10,770 bases of DNA from JABDJZ01 sp047611125 (GTDB taxonomy: Bacteria; Bacteroidota; Rhodothermia; Rhodothermales; UBA10348), in the NCBI GenBank assembly GCA_047611125.1, contig JBLFXH010000106.1, forward strand, positions 1-10,770. The letters are read 5' to 3'. The notes under the pieces were generated by a model. It saw only the letters and a program-made list of their open reading frames with translations, was not told the origin of the DNA and ran no database searches. Shown here in pieces: positions 5,570-10,770 of this stretch. Position 1 is the first letter of the stretch. Each line of letters opens with the position of its first letter. The position numbers and the translations under genes were made by a program.

Positions 5570-7612
5570 CTAACCCGTTACCACCACCGACCACCGCTGT
5601 CCGCCCGACACCACGAAGTACAGCCCCGGACTCACCAGCTGCCCGGCGCGCCCTTTCCCATTCCACGGACTCTCGCCGCGCCATACCTCGCGCCCCAGGA
5701 CGTCCACGACGCGGGCCTGGGAAACCGGCAGCGTCAGGTGGACGCCCTGAGAAGGCGCGAAGGGGTTCGGGTATGGCCGGAGTTGCTGTGTGCGGGGCAA
5801 CTCCAGTTGTGTGATGGGGATGCGTTCGCCCTCGAGACCGATGGCAACCCCCTGGATATCTACGGCGCCGTCTTCCAGCCGCGCGATGGGATGCACTCCG
5901 AGTGGCAGTTCTGAGCCATAAACGGGCACCCAGAGTACACGCAGCCGATTACCCCGTTGCGAGATGAGCGCCTGGCCGAGACGGGTGGCCCGGCCCTCAA
6001 ACCGCAGGTCAGCCTGAACGCCCCGCACCGCGCGAGCGAGCTCCAATTGTAAGACGGAGTCGTCGATCAGAAAGCGAACCCCCGGAGCGGTAGTCGATGC
6101 CGCAGCCAGTTTCGAAACCACGACTGACTTCCCCGCCGGAAGCGCGACTGCATTGGGCCACTCCCCTCTCAGTACAGCCTGGGTCAGTACCGTCAAGTCG
6201 CGCACATCAATCGCCCCGTCGCCAAGCGGAAAGGGATACAGGTCTAGACTTGTCACAGCGGCCGCGGAGACCGAGACCCGACCCAGCGCGACATCCACGC
6301 CGAGTACCAAATCTCCGACGTCCACCACGCCGTCGTCCGTCGCATCACCCCAGGCTACCAGGCCCGTCGCTGTAAGAATGATTTGGGGCTGGCCGTCCAC
6401 GAGCAGCTGGCCACTCTGGTAGCCGATGTCGTCAACACCGGGCGTAAAGCTCACCGTCACGGCCACCGAATCGCCGGGTTGGATATTCAAGCTGGATGGC
6501 GCTGCCGAGAATCCGGCCGGGCTGACGGTGACCTGAGCTGCCAGAGCCGCAGATCCCTCGTTGCCCAGCCAGACAGTCGATTCGCCAGCGCCACCCACGG
6601 GCACTTGGCCAATCGACACCGAGTCCGGAACGGTGAGGATCCCGACGCGAGGCAGGATCCTGACCGAAGCCGCAGAAGGGTCGGCCACCAACCCGGCATC
6701 CGATCCTTGGGGTACCGCCGCGGCTCCAACCACACCGGTCAGACTCAGTGTTACAAGTGTCGTGTCGGTGACGTCGGCCAGGTCCAGGACGGCGCTCAGG
6801 AAAGGCGCGTATTCGCCCGCCGGAAGGCCTTCGTTTCCGTTGGCGATCACTAGCGTCCGGGTGCCCTCAGTGGAGACCGTCCAGGCCGCGAGATCTGCCA
6901 GTGGAGCGCCTCGGAGAATGCCCGTCACCGACGCCTCGAGGCCGGAAGAGGTGAGCTCGAACTGCACGCCCTGGAGCGAGTCGGGGCCCGCCCAGATCAG
7001 ATCCAGTGGCACCAGCAAGCCCACCGTCCCGGCCAGTGCGTCGATGTCTGTTTGTGCGAAACCGAGGGCATTGCTGGGCGGCGGGGCACCGCTAGTGGTG
7101 ACCGCGATGTCATCAATGCGGGCATTGGCGCCGCTGGACGTGCCCCCGGAGGACTCGAACTGGAGGCTGACCCCGGCTTGGTCCAGGACACCTGCCGGAA
7201 CGTCAAACGAAACGGACTCCCACGATCCAGAAGCGGAGGGCAACCCATCGCCGGCCACGGGAAAGTCCCCGCCAGCCGTCTGGAAAACTACCGACACAAC
7301 CTCCGCCGGATAGCTGCTGGTCCGGCGCGCCAGATATGTCAACTGGGCGCTGGTCACCCCCGTCAAGTCGAACGACGCCGAGGTCGCCACGGCCGTCCCG
7401 GTGCCGGTATCCGCCAAGTTATTCCCCCCCGACCCCGACGATGCCGAAGCGGCAGAAGTCACCCAAGCGCCCGTCCAGCCTGCCGGTAAAGCGGGGGCAG
7501 TGACCGCGTCAAACTCAGCCTGAAGGCGAACTGTCTGCGCAGATACAGGAGCAAGGGCCGCGGCGGCCAAGAAGAGCAGCGCCGCCGAGCGGCCGGGGAA
7601 TGAAAGACACAT
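5570..7612 (-). CDS. secreted multidomain cohesin/dockerin protein with a T9SS/FlgD-like C-terminal tail
   Basis: The 680-residue product starts with a signal peptide (residues 1-25, ending VSA-Q). I see these modules. A choice-of-anchor/jelly-roll domain at about 30-173 ends in ARIDDIAVTT. A cohesin-like beta-sandwich at about 183-320 includes GVQFELTSSGLEASVTG. An ASH/DUF1573-like Ig domain at about 323-418 includes VTVSPAGFSAAPSSLNIQPG. A dockerin type I module at about 421-484 has two calcium-loop-like repeats (GDATDDGVVDVGDL and GDGAIDVRDLTVL). A second cohesin-like stretch at about 497-595 includes RGVQADLRFEG. The end (612-680) is a FlgD-Ig-like sorting tail with LRPYPNPFAPSQ, VDVLGREVWRG and SPGLYFVVSGG. 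It carries no visible catalytic domain, so a structural, scaffolding or surface role is likely. Sequence is rich in Ala, Gly, Ser, Val and Leu. The start codon sits immediately after a hairpin that contains the Shine-Dalgarno GGAG. Confidence 0.88.
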   Translation of the reverse strand: MCLSFPGRSAALLFLAAAALAPVSAQTVRLQAEFDAVTAPALPAGWTGAWVTSAASASSGSGGNNLADTGTGTAVATSASFDLTGVTSAQLTYLARRTSSYPAEVVSVVFQTAGGDFPVAGDGLPSASGSWESVSFDVPAGVLDQAGVSLQFESSGGTSSGANARIDDIAVTTSGAPPPSNALGFAQTDIDALAGTVGLLVPLDLIWAGPDSLQGVQFELTSSGLEASVTGILRGAPLADLAAWTVSTEGTRTLVIANGNEGLPAGEYAPFLSAVLDLADVTDTTLVTLSLTGVVGAAAVPQGSDAGLVADPSAASVRILPRVGILTVPDSVSIGQVPVGGAGESTVWLGNEGSAALAAQVTVSPAGFSAAPSSLNIQPGDSVAVTVSFTPGVDDIGYQSGQLLVDGQPQIILTATGLVAWGDATDDGVVDVGDLVLGVDVALGRVSVSAAAVTSLDLYPFPLGDGAIDVRDLTVLTQAVLRGEWPNAVALPAGKSVVVSKLAAASTTAPGVRFLIDDSVLQLELARAVRGVQADLRFEGRATRLGQALISQRGNRLRVLWVPVYGSELPLGVHPIARLEDGAVDIQGVAIGLEGERIPITQLELPRTQQLRPYPNPFAPSQGVHLTLPVSQARVVDVLGREVWRGESPWNGKGRAGQLVSPGLYFVVSGGQRWSVVVTG

Positions 7613-7640
7613 GGGACTCCGTGTTTTTCAATGGAGTCCC
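7613..7640 (-). promoter_or_regulatory. hairpin sequestering the Shine-Dalgarno of the secreted cohesin/dockerin gene
   Basis: On the minus strand GGGACTCC (7640-7633) and GGAGTCCC (7620-7613) form a perfect 8-bp stem around a 12-base AT-rich loop. The 3' arm ends directly at the ATG (7612-7610). It contains GGAG, a good Shine-Dalgarno four bases from the ATG. Folding would hide the ribosome binding site, so translation control by RNA structure is plausible. A terminator for the upstream MazG-like gene is less likely, because no U-tract follows the stem. Confidence 0.55.
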
Positions 7641-7662
7641 CAGCCGCTCAAGTTGTAACGGA

Positions 7663-8121
7663 TCAGGCGCCGGGATTCCCTCGCTCAATCGCACCATCGA
7701 TGTCCGGCGGAGTCCAATCTGGAGGCTTCAACCACTTGCCATCCTCTCGCATACGGCCACCCGGACCAAACTTGCGCAGGTTCGCCGAATCGACCTCTTC
7801 GAGGATCGGCTCATCGTCCACACCGAACGCAATTAGCGTCCCGATAGTCACCACGGATATGTCCGCGCAGCCGTCTACCACACCCTCGATATCCACTGGA
7901 TTGCCGGCGGCATACTGCAGCTCGGCCTCCTCTATGAGAGGCCCGTTCTCGCCAGCACGCACCGTCACTCCCAGAGCCTCGACCGTTTCCAACGCCTCCT
8001 CCAGAATCAGCTTGGCGCGCAGAATGCGAATGTTGGCATCGGGGACATGGACCTGCGTGGGCGTGTCCTGTCCGACCTTTTGCATGAACGTGCGCACACG
8101 CTTGAAATGGGGTGTCGGCAT
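7663..8121 (-). CDS. MazG-like all-alpha NTP pyrophosphohydrolase
   Basis: The 152-residue protein belongs to the all-alpha NTP-PPase superfamily (MazG/HisE/dUTPase-2 fold), which hydrolyses nucleoside triphosphates to monophosphate and pyrophosphate with Mg2+. The metal-binding helix motif EExxE is at residues 41-45 in LILEEALETVEAL. The second acidic pair is in VVDGCADISVV (D83, D87). The family-like tail VDSANLRKFGPGG and EDGKWLKPPDWTPPDI (110-141) resembles phage and bacterial MazG-like proteins whose C terminus reads roughly SNMSK-GPDG-REDGKVLKGP. The substrate is not evident; house-cleaning of modified dNTPs is typical of the family. I chose the ATG at 8121. The frame stays open far upstream, but that part lies antisense to the HAD gene and has no family character. 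It is divergent from the HAD-aldolase pair. Confidence 0.85.
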   Translation of the reverse strand: MPTPHFKRVRTFMQKVGQDTPTQVHVPDANIRILRAKLILEEALETVEALGVTVRAGENGPLIEEAELQYAAGNPVDIEGVVDGCADISVVTIGTLIAFGVDDEPILEEVDSANLRKFGPGGRMREDGKWLKPPDWTPPDIDGAIERGNPGA

Positions 8122-8214
8122 GGAGTCTGATCGGTCGGCGAGCGGATTGCGATTCAAGGAAATTAGGTCAGGGGGACGACGCCGGACCGTGGAGTTATCC
8201 ACTACTTTTCGTGC
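8122..8214. promoter_or_regulatory. divergent intergenic region between the MazG-like and HAD genes
   Basis: These 93 bases separate two divergent start codons and must hold the promoters of both units. I see no clear -35/-10 pair, no inverted repeat of note, and no strong Shine-Dalgarno before either ATG. The sequence TTATCCACT (8195-8203) is one base off a DnaA box but stands alone. Confidence 0.35.
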
Positions 8215-8847
8215 ATGCAATTTCAGGCCGTCATTTTCGACATGGACGGAGTCATCATCGACTCCGAGCCCCTCTCCTTGCGTGCGCTCGAGGCCACCGC
8301 CGACGCGCTCGCCTACTCCATTCCTGCCGCATCCATGGCAGGCTATCCGGGCCAGGCGGCTCATATGGTCTTCGCCGACATTGAGCCGTTCGGGGACGGG
8401 CGATTCTCGATTACAGAATTCGAGACGCTCTACAAGGCCATCTATTCGAGCTGGCTTCCGCACGTGGCCACGATTCCGGGAGCGCTGGAGTTGATTCAGG
8501 CGGCGCAGGATAACGGGCCGATTGCTCTGGCAACATCTACTGCGCGGAATTGGGCGATGGACGTGGTACGTCAGCTGGACCTCTCGTTTGGGACCATCGT
8601 CGCCCAGGAAGACGTCGCCCAAAACAAGCCAGCACCCGACGCCTATATCAAGGCCTCCTCCGGTCTCGGCGTCGACCCCTCGCAATGCCTGGTTATCGAG
8701 GATTCGCTGTCTGGGGTAGCCGCCGGTGTCGCCGCGGGTTGTACCGTGTGGGCCTACGATGGCTCGTTTCCGCGCACCGATCTCGAGGCGCGGGGCGCCC
8801 ATCGAGTTTTCTCCAGCCACTTCGACATCATTCGGGAATTGACATGA
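8215..8847 (+). CDS. HAD-superfamily phosphatase/phosphomutase (subfamily IA, beta-PGM-like)
   Basis: The 210-residue enzyme has all four HAD motifs: motif I FDMDGVIID with nucleophile D9 and D11, motif II ALATSTAR (T107), motif III NKPAPDAY (K138), and motif IV VIEDSLSGV (E162/D163). An alpha-helical C1 cap lies between about residues 17 and 85. DMDGVIIDSEP and EDSLSGVAAG are typical of the group that includes beta-phosphoglucomutase and many small sugar-phosphate phosphatases. The cap sequence does not let me name the substrate. It is cytoplasmic. Its stop overlaps the ATG of the aldolase gene (ATGA), so the two are almost certainly translated together. Its start has no good Shine-Dalgarno, but the ATG lies at the expected distance from motif I. 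Confidence 0.9.
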   Translation: MQFQAVIFDMDGVIIDSEPLSLRALEATADALAYSIPAASMAGYPGQAAHMVFADIEPFGDGRFSITEFETLYKAIYSSWLPHVATIPGALELIQAAQDNGPIALATSTARNWAMDVVRQLDLSFGTIVAQEDVAQNKPAPDAYIKASSGLGVDPSQCLVIEDSLSGVAAGVAAGCTVWAYDGSFPRTDLEARGAHRVFSSHFDIIRELT

Positions 8848-9734
8848 GCATCTCTGGCGTATGGGCGGCCTCCATCACTCCCCTTACCCTCTCGCTCGAC
8901 ATTGACCGCGCGCAGTTTGCGCGTCACATTGAGTGGCTGCTGGAACGCGGATGCGATGGTGTCGCAGTGTTTGGATCCACCGGCGAGGCGAACTCGTTTT
9001 CTGTGGCCGAGCGGACTGCTGCGGTGGACTCGCTGGCGGAAGCCGGAATCGAAATGCACCGGATCGTAGTAGGTGCCGGAGCCTGCGCCTTCCCGGATGC
9101 TGTTGAGATCTGTCGGAACGCGGTTGACAGAGGCTGCGCCGGAGTCCTCGTGACGCCCCCGTTCTACTACAAAGGCGTTTCGGACGATGGGATCTTTGCG
9201 TTCTTCGAGCGCCTGATGGCAGGCGTCGGGAGCGATGCACTGCGCGTGGTCTTGTACCACTTTCCTCGGCTGGTTGCTGTTGGTTACAGCGAGGACCTGA
9301 TCGCCCGACTTGTTGAGCGCTGGCCCGTCCAGATTGCCGCGCTGAAGGACTCTTCCGGGGATCTTGATCGCATGATCCGCATCGTCGAAGAGCATCCCTC
9401 GCTAGCTGTGTTGGCCGGCGACGAGTCTTTGCTACTGGATATTCTGGATGCCGGTGGAGCTGGATGCCTGACGGCTTCGGCCAACGTGACTTCCCGCCTC
9501 TGCGCTGAGGTACTGGCGGATCGCGATCCGGACGCTCAGGATGAGTTGAGCGACTTTCGCGATGCCCTGTCCGAGGCACCATTCGTGCCCGGCCTGAAGC
9601 AGTTGCTGTCCGAGGAGACGGGGCGTGCCGAGTGGTTGACTATTCGACCTCCGCTCGAGGCATTGTCGTTCGATGACGCGGATGAGTTTCGGGAGATCGT
9701 GTCTGACATGGAGACGCTGCCGAACTTCGACTAG
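8844..9734 (+). CDS. DHDPS/N-acetylneuraminate lyase family class I aldolase
   Basis: The 296-residue TIM-barrel protein belongs to the pyruvate-dependent Schiff-base aldolases. It has the pyruvate-binding loop GSTGEA (44-49), VTPPFYYKG (103-111), the catalytic tyrosine in LYHFPR (Y138) and the Schiff-base lysine in ALKDSSGD (K168). GSTGE is the loop form of N-acetylneuraminate lyase, where DHDPS usually has GTTGE, and YHFP replaces the usual YN(V/I)P. It is therefore probably not the lysine-biosynthesis enzyme DapA but a sugar-acid or keto-acid aldolase or dehydratase of unknown substrate. The ATG overlaps the HAD stop (ATGA). A longer in-frame extension upstream is open but lies in the HAD gene in another frame and is not family-like. 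A HAD phosphatase followed by an aldolase suggests dephosphorylation then retro-aldol cleavage, or the reverse order. Confidence 0.9.
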   Translation: MSISGVWAASITPLTLSLDIDRAQFARHIEWLLERGCDGVAVFGSTGEANSFSVAERTAAVDSLAEAGIEMHRIVVGAGACAFPDAVEICRNAVDRGCAGVLVTPPFYYKGVSDDGIFAFFERLMAGVGSDALRVVLYHFPRLVAVGYSEDLIARLVERWPVQIAALKDSSGDLDRMIRIVEEHPSLAVLAGDESLLLDILDAGGAGCLTASANVTSRLCAEVLADRDPDAQDELSDFRDALSEAPFVPGLKQLLSEETGRAEWLTIRPPLEALSFDDADEFREIVSDMETLPNFD

Positions 9735-9854
9735 TTACCTCCTTCTGCGCCGGCGGGGCTTCCACGCGAATCGCCCCCGAATTGTTGAACTGGCCGTGGC
9801 TTGGCGGCCGGCAGCCGGTTGCGGCGGGTGTTTGAGGGTGACGGTCTTGGACAT
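9735..9854 (-). CDS. possible small basic protein, 39 residues, unrecognised
   Basis: A short ORF begins with ATG at 9854-9852, five bases after the stop of the Uma2 remnant, and ends with TAA at 9737-9735. The peptide starts MSKTVTLKHPPQP and ends in a run of six arginines. I recognise no family. No Shine-Dalgarno is visible, and it may be chance coding in GC-rich sequence between two stops. Without it, 9735-9859 shows no other feature, and no clear terminator follows the aldolase gene. Confidence 0.2.
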   Translation of the reverse strand: MSKTVTLKHPPQPAAGRQATASSTIRGRFAWKPRRRRRR

Positions 9855-9859
9855 GGATA

Positions 9860-10335
9860 TCAGCGCGCCACCTCCACCGGCGGCGTAACCTCTGATACCG
9901 GAACCGAAACTCCTGGCACAGAAAGGCTCGTAACCACCGCGTCCCGCCGGTGAATTGTACGAGTGCGGTAGTCTCCGTCTTGAGGATCGCGATAGACCTC
10001 CACGGTACGCCCCTCGATATCGACGATCCAGTACTCGGTTATGCCTCCGGCCCAGCGACCGAGAGATCGGGCACGAGTTGCGTGTCATCTCCAATATTGA
10101 GGCCGCTCTGAACGACAACCCGCCAAGGCTCGCGGATCTGGTCGTGTAGGAATCGACTCAGCCGCTCCACGGCCGCAGAATGCCAGTTGCCGATCGGACT
10201 CATCGAAACGACCTGCCCATGAGTGAGCTCGACGCGGTCTTCCGGGCTAAGAATGCCTGCCTCCCCCATGCGGAGGTAGTCCTCGATGGTGAATCGATGG
10301 GGGGTGATTCTCGAAGGGGCCACGGCTGTCTGCAT
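9860..10335 (-). pseudogene. Uma2-family (DUF820) endonuclease gene with an out-of-frame internal deletion
   Basis: The 5' part (10335 down to a TAA at 10041-10039) encodes a typical Uma2 N-terminal half: RFTIEDYLRMGEAGILS, then DRVELTHGQVVSMSPIG, a helix AVERLSRFLHDQI, and VPDLSV. The C-terminal half continues in another frame from about 10055 to the TGA at 9862-9860: ITEYWIVDIEGRTVEVYRD, then a tail with VPGVSVPVSEV. Between them about 40 residues of the family are missing, including the segment that supplies the catalytic Glu and the following Lys of the PD-(D/E)XK core. The gene is therefore both frameshifted and catalytically dead. I took the ATG at 10335 because FTIEDYL follows at the usual distance; an in-frame ATG at 10386 is possible. 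Uma2 genes are common, often multicopy and of uncertain role. Confidence 0.83.
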
Positions 10336-10425
10336 AGTAATTGGGCTTCTGGCACGCGGGTTCTGGGATTGGGTTTCTAGACCCATAGAGCGCCCGCACC
10401 GCGTGAACGCAACAAGGCGGCGCAG

Positions 10426-10770
10426 CTAGCCCGTCACCCGCCCAAGCGGCGCGTTTCTGCTCCCCGGCCAAACCCGGATCATCCCGATGACCGCCCGAAT
10501 CCCAACCCAGGCCGTGGTCAGCCACCAAACCCCGGCAAGCGAGAGAATCCCGGCGCCCTCGAGGGCCACCAGGACGAGCCCAGCCATCAGCGTGGCAATA
10601 ACGGTCGCGTTCCGCAGGTAGGCAAAGTCCCCCGTCCCCCAGTGGATACCATCGGTCGCAAAGGTCAGACCCGAAAGCGGAAGCATCACAATCGCCACCC
10701 ACCACGCGCTATCAAAGAGCCCGACCGCGTCCGGCGGAACCAGCAGCTCCCGAATCGGCCCGGTCGCCGC
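10426..10770 (-). CDS. MATE-family efflux transporter, C-terminal part, cut by the window edge
   Basis: The frame is open from the right edge to the TAG at 10428-10426 and encodes the last 114 residues of a membrane protein. It shows about three membrane segments (about 22-40, 53-70 and 74-100). The pattern LSGLTFATDGIHWGTGDFAY (32-51) followed by AGVWWLTTAWVGIRAV matches the final helices of MATE/DinF transporters, which export drugs or metabolites using Na+ or H+ gradients. There is no signal of decay in the visible part. The 39 bases between its stop and the Uma2 upstream ATG (10387-10425) show no clear terminator. Confidence 0.8.
   Translation of the reverse strand, partial: AATGPIRELLVPPDAVGLFDSAWWVAIVMLPLSGLTFATDGIHWGTGDFAYLRNATVIATLMAGLVLVALEGAGILSLAGVWWLTTAWVGIRAVIGMIRVWPGSRNAPLGRVTG

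Noticed and set aside
7613..7640. Rho-independent terminator of the MazG-like gene
   Set aside because: The stem is not followed by a U-tract on either strand and directly abuts a start codon, so RBS sequestration fits better.
8195..8203. DnaA-box-like TTATCCACT that might suggest a replication origin
   Set aside because: It is a single near-match with no cluster, AT-rich unwinding element or dnaA/dnaN neighbour.
8122..8820. A 233-residue upstream extension of the MazG-like protein
   Set aside because: It lies antisense to the well-supported HAD gene and has no recognisable domain; the family starts near the ATG at 8121.
8550..8843. A 98-residue N-terminal extension of the aldolase open in frame
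   Set aside because: It overlaps the HAD gene in another frame, the peptide is unlike the family, and the ATG at 8844 gives the normal family length with an ATGA overlap.
3938..8847. A maltose utilisation pathway linking the alpha-glucosidase with the HAD protein as beta-phosphoglucomutase
   Set aside because: There is no maltose phosphorylase or transporter, the HAD cap is not diagnostic, and the HAD gene is coupled to an aldolase instead.
2630..9734. A sialic acid catabolic locus made of the BNR sialidase-like protein, the NAL-like aldolase and the HAD phosphatase
   Set aside because: The genes are about 4.5 kb apart and on opposite strands, the BNR protein lacks visible sialidase catalytic evidence, and no nanE, nanK or transporter gene is present.

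Overview
The window is high-GC, gene-dense bacterial chromosome. Three things suggest the FCB group, most likely Rhodothermota or a relative: a secreted protein with a FlgD/T9SS-like C-terminal tail plus a dockerin module, a VKOR-DsbA fusion, and a Bacteroidota-style BNR-repeat lipoprotein. This is inferred from protein architecture only. No rRNA, tRNA, CRISPR array, integrase or intact insertion sequence is visible.

Layout. (a) 1-3847, minus strand: a tightly packed run read right to left. It holds a Cys-containing BNR/sialidase-fold lipoprotein, a 5'-truncated remnant of an ArsN2-type acetyltransferase that no ORF caller would report, a VKOR-DsbA fusion for disulfide formation, a CYTH-domain protein, a bacterial PH-domain membrane protein, and the first bases of a further gene coupled to it. 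(b) 3848-3937: a divergent control region with a perfect 7-bp inverted repeat. (c) 3938-5548, plus strand: a cytoplasmic GH13 alpha-glucosidase. (d) 5570-7612, minus strand: a large secreted multidomain protein (jelly-roll, cohesin-like, ASH-like, dockerin, second cohesin-like, C-terminal sorting tail). A hairpin directly before its start codon contains its Shine-Dalgarno sequence. (e) 7663-8121, minus strand: a MazG-like NTP pyrophosphohydrolase, divergent from (f) 8215-9734, plus strand: a HAD phosphatase and a DHDPS/NAL-family aldolase joined by an ATGA overlap. (g) 9735-10335, minus strand: a decayed Uma2 nuclease gene with an out-of-frame internal deletion, followed by a doubtful small basic ORF. 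(h) 10426-10770, minus strand: the C-terminal part of a MATE-family transporter, running off the window.

How the genes may work together. VKOR-DsbA supplies periplasmic disulfides, and the lipoprotein encoded upstream on the same strand carries a C-x-C-C cluster and a CPVNGP cysteine, so it could be a client. The HAD-aldolase pair looks like a two-step dephosphorylation and retro-aldol module, but its substrate cannot be read from sequence. I see no convincing new defence or mobile system. The most informative unexpected items are the two gene remnants (ArsN2 and Uma2), the hairpin that masks an RBS, and the cohesin-plus-dockerin architecture.
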